A DNA stretch of 64,000 nucleotides from Sclerodactyla briareus (Eukaryota; Echinodermata; Holothuroidea; Dendrochirotida; Sclerodactylidae): assembly GCA_026419785.1 (NCBI GenBank), contig JAODTK010001210.1:62001-126000 (forward strand). Reading direction: 5' to 3'. The notes under the pieces were generated by a model. It saw only the letters and a program-made list of their open reading frames with translations, was not told the origin of the DNA and searched no databases. Both the position numbers and the translations under genes were made by a program. Positions 45,720 to 58,750 of this stretch are shown piece after piece (within the stretch, counting starts at the first letter, position 1; every line of letters begins with the position of its first letter).

Positions 45720-48700
45720 CTGAGGACAGAAACGTTCAAATATTTGTAAATTTATGATTGTCCTATGGGGTTGAGCTGAATCCATTAGTTCGAACCTAGT
45801 CTCCTGCAACAGGCTTTCGTAATACTTGGAGGTCAATGACGTATTCGGGTATCAACCCGAGACTTTCATAATCCAAACTTTTGTAATGATGCTACGGCAC
45901 CAAATTGTAAAAAAATCAGTTTGTGCATGAATATTGTACATGAATGTAAAAACAATCTTGCAAAAATACAAGGCAAATGTGGCAAAAGCGATTATACTTG
46001 TTACAACCCTACAAAAGTTTTCATTTCTTATGAAACTGAATTACCAATTGTTGATATTTGCTAGAGAAATAATATTTTGTTTCAGAGTGGGTTCTCATTT
46101 TGTAGGCCTAGAGAAAGACCGAAAACAGCATAACACTTGAGTATTGTATGTTGTCAAAAAGTGACGTCACATGTTGTTTCGTGAGCGGCTCCCCCGTCAA
46201 TTTCTACGACAAAAAGCAGAGGTTTTCAACTCCTCAAAGAAATTTTGTTCGCAGGTGAGGTTTGGACCTATAGATGTGAGTTTTCCATTCTTCTTTACAT
46301 TATTACTTCACCTATACTCAGCCCATTTTGTTGTTCTCTGAACGTCTACATAAATATAATTCGTGGAGGAAATGACAATGTGTTAATCCATGAAACGTTC
46401 GAAAAAGTGAACGTCTCCTCCTAGAACGTCATTACAGAATGATTTTCAATATGAATGTTTTCGACTATCCTGCAGCCGCTTTAAGCTGATCCCAATCTGA
46501 GTCATGCGGAACTCATTCATTTACTGCGGTCCGTCGGATGATGTTTCTGATCTCTCATTTAACATAACTGCATACTGATTATCATACCGCAGGAATGTCG
46601 CAAAGACTTCCAAGTTTTGCCAATGACAGGGCATATCACCTACAAATCTATAAATATCGAGCAAAGTACTTAAGTAGGTCAACAAATCAGGGTACATGTG
46701 GCGTGTTCACCAGATGCCACATTCGTATAACGTCACTCTTCATTAATGTCGATTCATCACGGTGAGAAAACAGGGGAATCAACTGACGCAGCACCAAGCT
46801 CGGACTCGGAGATTTCACCCCCTGTATTGAGCAGTGCTTCAGTCTAGAGATGTACTACACAGTACTACGCTGCATAGATAGGTTAAATAGGTCAAGTCGA
46901 TACCTGTTCAGTTGTCAAAGCGTTGAAGAACTTGCAGGATGAATTTTAAAAAAAGCTGATATATTAGATGGAGAAAAACTGAATGTGTCAGTCCAAACCC
47001 AAAGTTCTTACGACTTTCCGTTACGGAGTTACGGTCCTTCGAAGTTTCTGCATGTGCATGCGCAAGATCGAGAAGCATCCCATCATGCAATAATAAATGA
47101 TGTCATACTTGCACAACCCTGCAATCATTCTTTGTTTTCTATGAAATTCACATATTATTTTCATGGGAGAGGATTGATGTAGTGGGTTGGTATGTGTTGA
47201 AGGTCACTTTGGTGAGAGAAGGACAACAGAACTTCTGCTAAATGTTGACTCATCCAACAAAATGAAACAATGAATTACATAACATAATTGTCTGTGTTGT
47301 CCAAGTGTGACATCATGCGTAATTGGCACAATTTGGATTCTCCCCAATTTCTCTGCATAATGAACCAAACTTTGAAGGCTAATAACTCCACATAGGAACG
47401 TCGTATTGAAATGGGGTTTGGACCTATAGATAAAGTAAAGTAAATGCATACCAAGATATGAATCCCATGAGAGCGAACCATGCATACGGAAATCTGAAAC
47501 AATTTTACTGTTAAAATGGTCTAAACAGATATAACCTGGGGTAGATGTTGAAAGGCGTCGTAAAATTCTGCCTAGAAAGAACGAATTAGGTGTAATCATG
47601 GAACTAGTTTTTTTCCATTTTATTGCTGCAATCCCCACTTTGCATCTTTCGTCATCCTCATCTTCGCATTAGCGATTCGGGTCTGAGTGCCAAATAGCTG
47701 ATTTGAATTGCCAATCGATTTCGGGAAATGTCAACGCGTATATCATATCCTGGAATCGGCTGTTAATCTCTATAACACATTTTCTCAAAAGTTCGTAGTG
47801 TGGTGCCATTTAAGTGTTCTTTTGGAAATGGTCCGTCTGCGCCTTGGACATCGTCCAAACGGAAACTACGGAGCACAGAAGAAAACTACGAAACTCAGAA
47901 GTAAACAGGAACATTACATTGGTCAGAGCAAACAGCGGAAGGTTACATGTAACAATGACATGGCGACCTCATAAATTGGTTGACATATCGGATCGGCGGG
48001 TATTGTCACCCCCAGTAATGACTGGTTACCATGTATGGCAGTGTCGAGGGGGCAGCACGGCGGTGGTCCCCGCGGGAACCTTGGAGGGCCATGGTACCCA
48101 ACAAAATCGACCTTGTGGGACCAAATAACTGGGAGTTAACGAAATTAGTTCCAGGTTTGATATACGGACATAACAGTTATCAGCGTTAGTCAGAAATGTA
48201 GAAACACGAAAATGTAGATACGTGGAAATGTTTGCTCTTGGGTGGTGTTGCATTGTTATGAACAGCACTAGGTCAGTAGGTACATGATGTTGTTTTTAGC
48301 CATTAGAGTACCAGAGAAAAGACGGGTGTCGATAGCATGTTACGATGGATCGTATGACACATATCGCAACTAATTAGGGGCAAATATGGTTTCCTTCCAC
48401 GAGGACCACACGTCACACCTATCTGGCCTATGACCACATGTGGAAATTCGAAAATAAATTTAACCTGTGTATTCACTGACGAGAGCTCCTTCGAATTTCC
48501 GGTGCAGTTATGTTTTACTATCTCCGAAATGCATGCATGAGATATGTTTTATTCATTACCAGGGGTTTCATGTCTTGTTGATTACGTGAAGCGTGCTTTA
48601 AACCGCACTTTTGGTTATACTTTCAAATATCATCTCGTCATTCGCCTGAATCTGTGTAAGTGATATGAAACTTGTTCTACTTGGAGTACCACAGGTTTGG

Positions 48701-51312
48701 GTCGCGAAGGTACTAGTCCAATATTCAGGATGAATATGTTTAGTCTAAAAACATTCCTTTTTACCACCAATAAATAGTGTCTCATATATTAAGTACATCC
48801 TATATGCAAAACAATGTATTTTCATGGCAAGGACGTCACACTTCTCCACGACCTGTTCTGCCCTGTTCTCATAGTTATGAATCCCTTGTTCCATCACGAA
48901 ATGGAACAAGCTCCCATCAAATATAGTTGGACTTAGCAATGAGAGTGCCTCCAAGAAGGCAGTCGGCACCTGGCTATACATCAATAATATGCGCACCAAC
49001 TATCCTCCATCAAAATGCCACGCATGGGCACATTAGAGTATTGCAACGAAGACGAAGACGGTCTTTTTTGTGGAATTGATCGCAATATTGCGGCAACCAT
49101 GAACAACTATGACAACATGATACGACTATATGAAACACTTTTGTTTCAATAAAGCTCGCTACATAAAAACGTAATTACTTTGTCACTGTACGTAGCTTTT
49201 CTCTGCACAAACATGTCTAAACTACAAATATTCAAAGTAACGAAAGTTTTAAATAATACTGCGGACTATACGATTGATTTGTTAGTCTGCAAACAGGTTC
49301 AGTCAGGGCCATGTATCGGCAGATCACTGCGAGCACAATTCGAAGAATTTATTTTGGAACGAAATCGAGCTTAATTTCCGGTCTACCTTCGAGTAGGATC
49401 GCAGCGCTGTTAGCAACACCTGGTATCACACCTGCGCTTACCGTTCCTGCTAGAATGTATTTCGCCGAAATTTGAAACACAATCAGTTAGCTTGATATGA
49501 CTTCGTGTGGTCCATTACAAAATGGCGACCACATCGTTGACTACAATGAAGGTAATAAGAGAGGACCAAAAACTAAATCCATGGTTCCATATTCCGCCGC
49601 GGAGTTGTTGATGGGATGCCTTTCTGTCTTTTCGGGGGGGCCCCCCCCCAAAAATGACAGGTACATTAATTATTCAACTCACGATAGCCATACTGTTGTC
49701 GTTTACATTTTTAATATGTTGCCCTCCTCCAAAAAACAACAACAAAAAACAACAAAAAACAACAAAAAACAACGATCGTGCCCTGCATCACACCAGGAAT
49801 GTAATGTATTGCTTTGCTGAAAAACAAACCAAAACAACCCCCCCCCAAAAAAAATAAAAAATAAATAAAAAATAAATAAAAACAAGCTCAATCGTAAACG
49901 CCTTTGCAGCTGCCAGCGAATACACTGCTGTACAGGCCCGGCAGATCAGGTTTGAACTTCATGAACGTCTTGATGAAAGAGATTAGAACTTTTTTTTTTT
50001 TTTGCATGGCCTGCATGCATCCTACCAGGTTCACGATGAATGCATCAGACCGCTTCCTTTCGCATCTTCCAATGGACTTGTAGGTTACTCCGTAGCTTCA
50101 TCCAACAAAAATTAGTTTATTAAATTATTTCATCAAGCTAAACGGAAAGGTGACACGCTTTCTCCTTAAATCTTTCATTGCAAAGTTTTGACATAATAAT
50201 TCATATTGAATGATGGAAATTTAGAAGGCTTTCGAATGAGCGGCATCCTTCCCAACCGGCTCCATTCGCAATTAGCCATGTTAGCCGCAACTTGTATCGG
50301 TGCCGTTTCAACTTTGAACTTTTTATTGTTTTAACTTTTCTGGTCCTAACTAGTCTTCAGAAGGTAGCAGTGATCTAGGTTACTTAATTTGTAAGGAACT
50401 ATTGCAGTCATATCGTCATTTCTGTTTTGCAACAATAGAGCTGTTATTCGTTTGACCGTATCAATGGCCAATGGCTTGCAAAGTCTAGGCACACAATGGT
50501 GAGATCTAATGAACCCATCATGGCTTTCTGATTCGTCTATACTCTGTCTGGTATATATTTGTGAGTCACTGGATGTAACAATGTTGCCATGTAGCCTTGG
50601 TCGTCCGTTGCGTTGTGACTTTCTGGGTCACACAAACACTAGCAGGTGGTATAACTCAAACAGGGATTCCTAGAACAGGAAAACAGGGGGACAGTGCATG
50701 TGTTCCAATGATGCCTTTCATAGGGGGTATAGTGTGTATTTAGTAGCAAGATTTTCGTCACGAGAGCCGACCGTACCAGCGAGACACAAACCATTTGTGT
50801 GACACGTATTTCCAGCACACACAATCTGATCAACCTCGAATGCGATTATACTCAAATTGGAATATAGTTAGGGCGGGTATGTGTATATAACGGCAACAGA
50901 CTGTTTTTGAGTTGAGGCCACCTCACCCGAACCTCTTCCCCAGAAGTTGTCCATTGTACTCAATCATTTACTAACGTTGGACTGTACGACTGTTGAACTG
51001 TCACCAGTAACAACATTTCATTATAACAACAAATAGCTCACGAGAATCGAATGGAATTGAACGGATCTTGTGTAGTCCCATTAACTGCAACACAACTGCA
51101 GTGAGGTCCAGTAATGCCCCGTAGGTCTTATTTTGGGAATCACCAACTGGACCATAAGTTGGAATCCCTGTTGCACTTTCGGGGTCTCATATATATACAA
51201 TTTCAGTTGGGTCTCATTATTTCCAGTAAGGTCCCATTGAAATTTTCAACGAGATCTTACGAGATTCAACTGGGAGTCATCATCTTCCAAATAAAAAAAT
51301 CGCTATACTCAC
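45720..51312. other. 5.6-kb intron between prodomain and metalloprotease exons
   Basis: Contains the second copy of the ~500-bp repeat and A/C-rich low-complexity sequence (about 49730-49870). I recognised no exon, though a short one could be missed. Confidence 0.45.
46955..47440 (+). repeat. ~500-bp dispersed repeat, copy 2
   Basis: Second copy of the element at 9985-10515, in the same orientation, inside the large intron between prodomain exon p2 and metalloprotease exon m1. The copies differ by point changes and small indels along their length. Confidence 0.9.
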
Positions 51313-51507
51313 GAGCTTCATAAGAACAAAATGAATGGTGTTGTTCTAGCGGCCGCTCCCCGTGTGCACTTGGTCGAGTCGATGTCGTTCGTTATATATT
51401 ATATGGGGGTTATCGTCGACATCTCTTCTCGACCGTAACCTGTCCGCATGGTGCTCCTTCAGCGGCTGGATGATGAAGTCCGTGTCGTTCTGACTCACCA
51501 TACCATG
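51313..51507 (-). CDS. ADAMTS13: ADAMTS prodomain exon (p2)
   Basis: After a TTTGTGTAG acceptor the frame reads HGMVSQNDTDFIIQPLKEH, matching the conserved prodomain pattern of a short glycine-containing strand followed by D-x-x-F-I-x-P-L. It continues with RLRSRRDVDD (a basic, furin-like RSRR), then NPHIIYNERHRL, like the P-H-x-x-Y-x-R segment near the end of ADAMTS prodomains. The frame meets a TAG at the GSGR position. The likely donor (CTC then GTGAGT) lies about 25 bases further, so a small frame break near the 3' end is likely. Vertebrate ADAMTS13 has an unusually short propeptide, so an exon like this shows a more typical, longer ADAMTS prodomain. Confidence 0.7.
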
Positions 51508-52277
51508 CTACACAAAGGGAAAAGGGAATTTGAAAGGTCAGGTTAAGATCCCACCGTTACATCATAATAGGATGAAGGATCGTAAGAAGAGGGCTTCGGT
51601 ATTCGGCCCAAAGCCCGGCTAACGGGCTTAGCACTGACCATCTACGTTTCTCAAATTACAACATACTTTTCCCAGAGGTAATTAGGAATTGTCCTGGTAT
51701 ACACTCCTAAAGGCGCGGGTTACACCAGTTGATCATAGCTTGTTTCTTCACCGTTTCTTAAGCCTGTTAAGTACTGACAAAACACTGCTAACCGATAGGG
51801 TCAGCGAAACGAGGTATTTCAACTCAGCATCTCTAGGTTGAATCAGATACAACATTCAGACTCAATACACTTATTGTTTTGGAGTCGAGGTGGAAAAAGG
51901 TTTTGTCATTTCATGCGTCGTCCGGCGTGTTGCTACTCCATCTGCCATTAACATTGCGTAATTGCGTTAATGCTCTATGGCTGTCCGCAACGTTTCTCAA
52001 AATTATCCTTTTCTTAAAATATGAAAACTTTGCCAGGATATGATCTCTTGTTACTAATACGGACTTTATATGATTTTATATAGCTTTAGGTTTACTAAGC
52101 AGTCGAGCGGCGCAACGCAGATGTCGAGTACTCGAATGTTACAGTATGTTGAGTTCACTTATGCAAAACGGCACGCAAGCCAGTTGATCCCTCCATGTCT
52201 TTAGCCTAAAAGAAATGTTGGTATACCATCAGTGGAACACCTGATTGAAGCTGGGTTTTAACTTTTTTCACTTTTAC

Positions 52278-52492
52278 GGCCTCGCCTGTTATGCTTCCAT
52301 CGAAGGGCTCGGAAATGGAAATGGTAGAGGGCTCCAGCTTTGGGGGTGGAAGGACAACGGCGAATCTCGCGTACTCTTCTCGAAGAGTGCTCTGAGTAAC
52401 GGGGCAGGGGTGGGAATTCCTGCTCCCGGGTCGCCATTTAACGTCCCCATCCGACGGACGAGAGTGTAGGCTTCACTCGTGCAGCCACTTTC
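52278..52492 (-). CDS. ADAMTS13: Candidate ADAMTS prodomain exon (p1)
   Basis: The minus strand has an acceptor ending GTTAG. One frame runs to FEK, and after a one-base shift a second frame gives LREEYARFAVVLPP followed by ISISEPFDGSITGEA. The proline-rich PP motif followed by an EPFDG segment recalls the N-terminal part of ADAMTS prodomains. The donor GTAAAA is weak. The phase-0 end fits the phase-0 start of the next exon (p2). I saw no hydrophobic signal peptide, so this is probably not the first exon. It could also be chance coding potential. Confidence 0.4.
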
Positions 52493-52839
52493 CTAACGAG
52501 AGAACGGAGCGGGGTGAAAGTTGTGTCTGTGACGATACGGAGGTTTGAACAGGGACCTCAGGCATTGCAGGCGAACACTCACCTGCCACCTCACCGTGGC
52601 GTTTTCAATAGGAATGGTTGGTTTACCATCTGCCCGGTTAATGGTTTTCGAGTCAATAATGCATGTTTAATTGTCTTGTGTTCATGGAGTTCAATCATGG
52701 CTGTAACACACTGGAAGCTTCGCATCCACCTCTCTGCAATAGTCGTCACCCCGGAAGCGTACGACCTCAGCTGGGGACAGACCAAGGAACGTACCAATAC
52801 CAGTATGCCAGTAGAGAGTTTAAGATAGTTAATGCCATG

Positions 52840-53893
52840 GCGTAAACATGTGGGGGACGGAGGGGGACATGTTCCCCCATTTCAAAAGTGGGGGGGATAT
52901 CATATCGTTTGTCCCCCCACTTTTCCGGACCGTAATAAAATTTAATAGGAACATGCCCGATTTTGGATCAATTTAGACTGATTCAATTTTTGTCTACCAA
53001 ACCAATACTCGCGTGGAAATTTGTCTTAAGTCACTAATCCGGTTGCGGACCCCAGATGAAGATTTGGACCCGACTAGGGACGCAGGGGAAGGATACCCAT
53101 GCTTCATGCCGAGTTCTAGAATTTTAAATCGAGTAGCCAAATTGCATAATTTTTCAAGTGTTTTCGCACGCAATGGCGTGTTTATTCCAAGGCGTTGTAG
53201 GCTAAATATGCGAGGAATGTTCGAATCATCTTCGTTCACCGATATTTAATTTCAGAAGTTTGGGGGAGACTCCCTCCCCCCCCCCCAATTTTTTGAGATG
53301 AAAACATTTGGGCGGAAAATCGTGGAAATTGAAAGAATGCTCAATTTTTTCGCAGCGTTCCGATAGAATGCCCCGGAAAAACATGCAATTTTTTGGCGCG
53401 CTTCGCGCGCGCCAGTAGTTTACAATGACCGACTTGAAATCGGGTCAAAATTTTCTGCTCCCAAAATTGGAGTGGTCCTGTACGCCTATTGCTTTTCCCT
53501 TCGATGCCACCAGAGACCGTTCGGTAGACCCCGGGATCACACGCAAACAAAGTCAGAGTAGAAAAAGGTGATAAAAAGAAAATCCCAGTGTGATACTCGG
53601 TAATCATATTAGATGAAAGAGGAAACTTTTTTGTCTGGCTTTTACTCAATCAACCATGTGATGGTCCTATTGTGCATGGCAAGGGCCGTTCCGTCGATCT
53701 GAAGGGTATGAAAATAGGAAATTTCGTTGTACGCTCCGAGCAACCGATGGGGACGCTCCAGCTAAAAGGTCGTTTAACTCGATGTGCCCCCCCACTTTCG
53801 AAAGGCTTGCCGACGCCCGACGACCTGAGTGAAAGTCGGAGAGGGTCAGTGCAATGTGTGGTCACTTTGATCTGAAAAATTTCGCGCTTCGCG

Positions 53894-53925
<32 letters not shown>

Positions 53926-54170
53926 CACCTTGGTGAAATCGGTAAATCCTCTAGTATGCACAATGACACTTTTGCTTTTACTCAAATCAACACATTAGAT
54001 GGGGCTATGAGCTTGGGCAAAGTGCGTTTACCGTCGACTAGAGGCTATAAAAATCTGAAATTTTCTTAGGCACTCCGCGCCAAACCATGTGCGCTCGCTT
54101 AGATGGTCATTTGCATTCGATGTGTCCCCCCCTTCGAAACGCTCCCGGGGGGACGCCCCTGGTTAATGCG
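52840..54170. repeat. Tandem/dispersed ~345-bp repeat family
   Basis: Successive diverged units share CTTTTACTCAA, a GATGTGCCCCCCCACTTTCGAAA-like block and GACGCCC ends (about 53640-53850 and 53970-54160). A related C-rich block sits at 52850-53290. GGCGCGCTTCGCGCGCGCC near 53394 is a perfect GC palindrome. An A27 run lies near 53899. Confidence 0.6.
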
Positions 54171-57100
54171 CACATGCAGCTCCAACAAGGGTTACATGGT
54201 GGTTATTGTATTGTATGGAATCGATTGTGTTCTTTGTCATGCTCAGGGATCAAATTGGGGATTATAGGTTGGCGCTATATAGGTCCAATGAAAAGCGATG
54301 GTTCAAAGGCAACAGAATTGCTTCAAACTAGCATTGATCTAGCATGCTGCCTTGTAGAGTTATTCCAATTTATTTTTGACTTTGAGGAAACTGAAGGAAT
54401 TCGAATGATTCAAGGCCGCCAATGGACTCTACGCAGTAGGTGCATGCATTTCCGCTCTTGATAACGAAAATAGGTATTCACTTAGAAATGAACGAGTTTA
54501 TTCTTTAGGATCTGTGGAGAACGATTTCGAAAGTAACTATTTGATTTCAATCTTGATCTTGTTACAAAGTCTTCACAAATAATGTTTTACATCGATTTTT
54601 TAATACAGCGGTGACGCCACGAGGAAAACTTTGCAATAGCTGATGGTGCCTTAGTGGCGCGCACTCGGGTCAGCTGAAATCAGTCCGGGGGGTGGACTGC
54701 CACATTGTTCAGATTGTAATCAAACAGGAATATCAGATTCTTTTTACGCGACTATTTTTCGTTTTTTTTTAGGAACGAACATAGAACACAAACAACGAAC
54801 CAAACTTACCATTACAACATCACTCTAAAACGTTATGGCAACCAGCTGATTTATCTTCGTCGGAGATTCGTCCAAAATAATGGCAGTCTTGGAGACTTTT
54901 AAGGCCTTCTCTCTAGTTGCCATCAGCTTTTTAAAATTTCTACTGTCGTCCTTCCTGAGTAAGCCAGTCGTTCTATCTAGATGTAGACTGTAACTCCTAT
55001 CGAAAAAGCGTTCGTATTGTACTTCCTTTTAAGACGACGGCTGGAATGAGTCTAAGGACTCTGTACTGCGTTTGAATACACCGTTGCTGATAAACTGAGG
55101 TGATATGATGTGATTCTGTAGAGATGGGAATTTTTTTATGAGGAAAGATGATAAACATTTAAAACGGAAGGCGAACACATGCAACAAGCACGGGAGGACA
55201 CAAACTATAGGTAACCTGCGTGGAACATCAAAAAATAAGCCAACTTGGCAAACTTCAACCATTTTACCATGTTTCAGACCTAGCTCCTTGTGTGTATATG
55301 GAGTTGAAACGTTGATGAAAGTGACATGTGGTTATTAAGATATGGGTCTTCTTTGGTCGGGGGAATTCGTGCATGCCAAATAGGGGTATTAGTTTGCCTC
55401 ATGGAATAGATTGGGGGGGGGGGGGGGGGAAGCTAAAAAACCCTCCGGTCAAATTGCAAAAGAGAGCGGTCAATTATAGGGTATTGAACAGTTAAGGGTC
55501 TTGTTTGTCTTGGCCGTCGGTCAACCAGCAATTCAATTTCCATTGTTTGCAATGAACCCCTCAAAACACTGGTGGTCAACAATCATGATGACCCAGGAAA
55601 ACAACTTCCCGACACACGGGGGTTCACGGACTTGATTTAGGCGTAATCCAAAATGAAGAGTTCGAGTGAAAACAGCAGACAAGGCCACTCACTAATGTTA
55701 AAATAGAGTCGAGCCGGCCGTCACCAAATAGAACAATGTGCATTTTTATCCTTTGTAGTGAATTCCCTCAGATCCAGCCAGAGAAGAGGAATCCCTTTTC
55801 CTTTTTTCTATTTTGTTTCTATGTGGCTATACTTGCCGAGCACAGGATTCGTTCCTATTAAGGGCCCAGCAAGGATGCAGACTCGATACTGCATCTACTT
55901 GCAGATGTGAATCCCATCCCAGGACCGGAATAAGGGCAATGCCTCTTAGCGGTTCCCTTAATGTGGGGTGGGGATATCTCACGGCTAATTGCCTACCTCT
56001 CATTTGCCCCTGCTCTGATCCCTTGTGCTGAGCGATCCATGGTTTTGTTTGCTCTGAGCCTGCCACGCTTCATGAATACATGAGTATATTTGTTTTAGTC
56101 GAATGTCAAAGGTAATTCATATTTTGACCAGTTGGGTGTCCTATTACCCCAATAACCTAATTGAATGGATAATATTCGGGAAACACTGATTGGAGCGGAA
56201 CCGACAATTTATTAGTACCGTACGTAACTGGTTTAGGGTGTTTGTATCCATGGAAGGCGGTGTTTTCATTCGCGTGTAACCACAATTCACAAGGCCAGTA
56301 AAACTAGGAAGAGAGTTGTAAATAATCACCGTAGTCATTTTAACGTAGAACAGGTGAAGCCTTCTGGAGGGATTTGTCGAAAGTACATGGTGCCCCGACA
56401 CATGTACGCCGCAGTATATATCATTCTGGATCAGACAACGATTGAAGCCACGCCACCGCTAATGCCAAAACAAGCGGTGCCATCGTTCATTTTCGAAGAA
56501 CGGGAACACCGGGTCGAAGAAGGGGCCCGCATTGAGTTGGTGCCGGGAAGCTATCACTCAACGGCCTACCCAAAGCGCAGGAGAGGAGACGTAGCACAAA
56601 CGGCGACTGTTCAACCCAGCTCTGACTTGCACCCGATGAGTCACCTGACCAACACGGAATTGTTTTAAGATAAAAGACCACGGGTAGTCAATGAGGAACG
56701 TAGTGGACATGGGACAGTTAAGTTACGAAACTGGGTATAACAATGGACGCTTACGTCACCATTCTAAGAGCTACGGTGAATAATAATAATAATTATTAAT
56801 ATCCAGTGCTTATATAGCGCTTTCCAATGCCTCCATCAAAGCGATTCCCGGTCCAGAACAGACCCTGATTCATCAGTGACTTGTCACGCCCGTACTAGCC
56901 AGCGGGCATTTCTGGCTTGTTCACTCCCGACGCCCCAAGTCAGTTGGAAACATGATCGTGTTCCCCGGGGACTTCCCAAATAGGGCAGCCACATACAGCG
57001 CTCCCTACTCTTCAAAAGCCACCTCACAAGGTTAATACGTACACGTGGGTGGCGTGACACATTTCAAGAGACAGGCCTTGTCCAACAGGCTTTCAATGGG

Positions 57101-58750
57101 CTCCGAAACTCGCAATCAATTGGTTTTGCAGTCTCGGAGCTTCGCCGACTGAGATAATTCGGCCTCCCTTCAGCTCAGGTACGAATGTGATTAAAACGAA
57201 GGTGGTTCAGAACCAATTGGTTCAGTTTTTCGACATAGCCACTGGAGTAGTAGGAGCGAATAACAAAGGCAAATCCCACCACTGGGGGGAAGAGCGGGCA
57301 GACACTGATAGAAACCAGGAAGGCAGCCGGCTACCCCACCCATGTTCACTTCAAATTTTAGCTGGAGAGACTACGGCGTTTGACTCGGGTTGACAGAACA
57401 TATGCTAAATCTCAAACAATCCACTCATGACAAACGCTGCGTCTTCGATCTCTATGAGCTAAATGAAATGGCCATCTCGATGAGGACACTATATGTCTTG
57501 GTTACCAATATCATCTAACTGGTCATCTCTCTCCAAATGCCTAACTGCAGAGAGAGGGAATGATCAATTAGTGAACAGCCTTACAGAGGATGTGTTTTGT
57601 CTGAGAGGGGAATGCTTAAAAAAGAAAACGGTTATTATGCTGGGATTTGTTTGTTTTTTTGTTTTGTTTCAATTCACGGTCTTCATCTCTTTCAAGATGT
57701 TGTGGCGTTCGGGCGTTCATCGGAATCATGTCCCTCTTCACTTATGATAACTGCATCTTAATATTCATTGGACAGGAACAATACGAACGATCGGAGAGAG
57801 ACGGAGGGAGAGAGACATGGTGAAATGACTGCGCTTTCTAGGCGGGACACATAGTGTGGCCACCCCCGTGTTAAACTTAGCATGATAACTATAGTTCGTG
57901 AACATATAGCCTTAGGAGATGACTTCGTAGGAGCAAATTAGCCCACAGGCACGGCTAACGTGGCTAAATGAGTTAGTTCGATGCTTCGAACCATTAGCAC
58001 ATGACTGATGTTCCGCCTCGGCTGCTGCTCTGCGGTTGCTCTACAGAGAATCTGAGGGAAATTGGAAATTAATATTTGGAAGCGAGTATTGCAGTTGAGA
58101 CGGTTGTTTGAATACTTCATAGCCGTTAGGGAAGAAGATAACCGCGTGGAACTCTAATTCGGGAATGTACGCCACACCATATTAATACAGACGAGAGACC
58201 AGTTACCGGTGGATCCTTTGTGGTGGTTACACGCCACTGTTACTTGCCCTAACGTTAACATCCATAAGGAGTTGACCATGGAGTCAGTGACACAATGATA
58301 AAAGACATCGAGAAAGTCAGACCTGGCTCAAAGTGCATAGACTGTTAGTCGATAAGGTGATCCGTCAGATGACTATTTGACCAAGAAAAAAATTGATGAA
58401 TCGTTGGCCCAAGCTGCGGACAGTATAGGCCCATATTCATATTGAATGGTATATGGTTGTAATCAATAATTGACACTGACTGGCCCTCATTAATTTACAA
58501 ACAAACTCTCCCTGGCACACACCGACAGCTTGCGAGCCATGAACGTGAAAAAAAGCAGGCTTGAACGGTTGTGTTAAAGTCAAAGCTTGTAGTTGATAAG
58601 AGATCTACATCAACTACTCCAGTTCGTACAACAATTCGCTTGAATCTGCTAAGCGCGATATTACCGGCTAAGCTCAGCGATGCTGTTGTGGTTTTTGTGA
58701 TTTGATGTAAATTTGTTCATAGCTATCAAACTCAATCTGTAAATCTGACT
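54171..58750. other. Upstream flank of the protease gene; no gene recognised
   Basis: Expected location of the first exon and promoter, but none could be recognised. It contains a G-homopolymer at about 55411 and the LINE/SINE tail at 56776-57020. Minus-strand frames near 56487-56681 are open but without recognisable features. Confidence 0.4.
56776..57020 (-). mobile_element. LINE/SINE 3' tail, minus orientation
   Basis: Starts with an AAT/ATT repeat and TATCCAGTGCTTATATAGCG. This matches the reverse complement of the 3' end of the retrotransposon at 60500-60560 (AAGCGCTTTGAG...GGGCTATATAAGCAC...TTATTATT). It is therefore a minus-strand insertion of the same or a tail-sharing element. Confidence 0.65.

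Larger units (their letters stand above)
15823..52492 (-). other. ADAMTS13: ADAMTS13-like secreted metalloprotease gene (whole model)
   Basis: This is the whole gene, about 32 exons on the minus strand. The order is prodomain, reprolysin-type metalloprotease, disintegrin-like, TSP1-1, Cys-rich, spacer, TSP1-2 to TSP1-12, CUB1, CUB2. Among ADAMTS proteases only ADAMTS13 is known to end in CUB domains, so the family call rests on the architecture plus matched residues in the spacer, Cys-rich and CUB exons. Vertebrate ADAMTS13 is a secreted plasma enzyme that cuts von Willebrand factor; the substrate here is unknown. All listed exons have AG acceptors and, except for the final one, GT donors, and phases mostly agree between neighbours. 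About half carry one- or two-base frame breaks. The signal-peptide exon and promoter were not found. Possible missing exons lie in the mid-prodomain and between the third and fourth metalloprotease exons. Confidence 0.88.

Noticed and set aside
53650..53985. 111-codon minus ORF with a polyphenylalanine tract
   Set aside because: The Phe run is the A27 homopolymer; the rest is a dispersed tandem repeat.
56354..56681. Open frames on both strands that might hold the signal-peptide exon
   Set aside because: No hydrophobic N-terminal segment or splice donor in phase was found.
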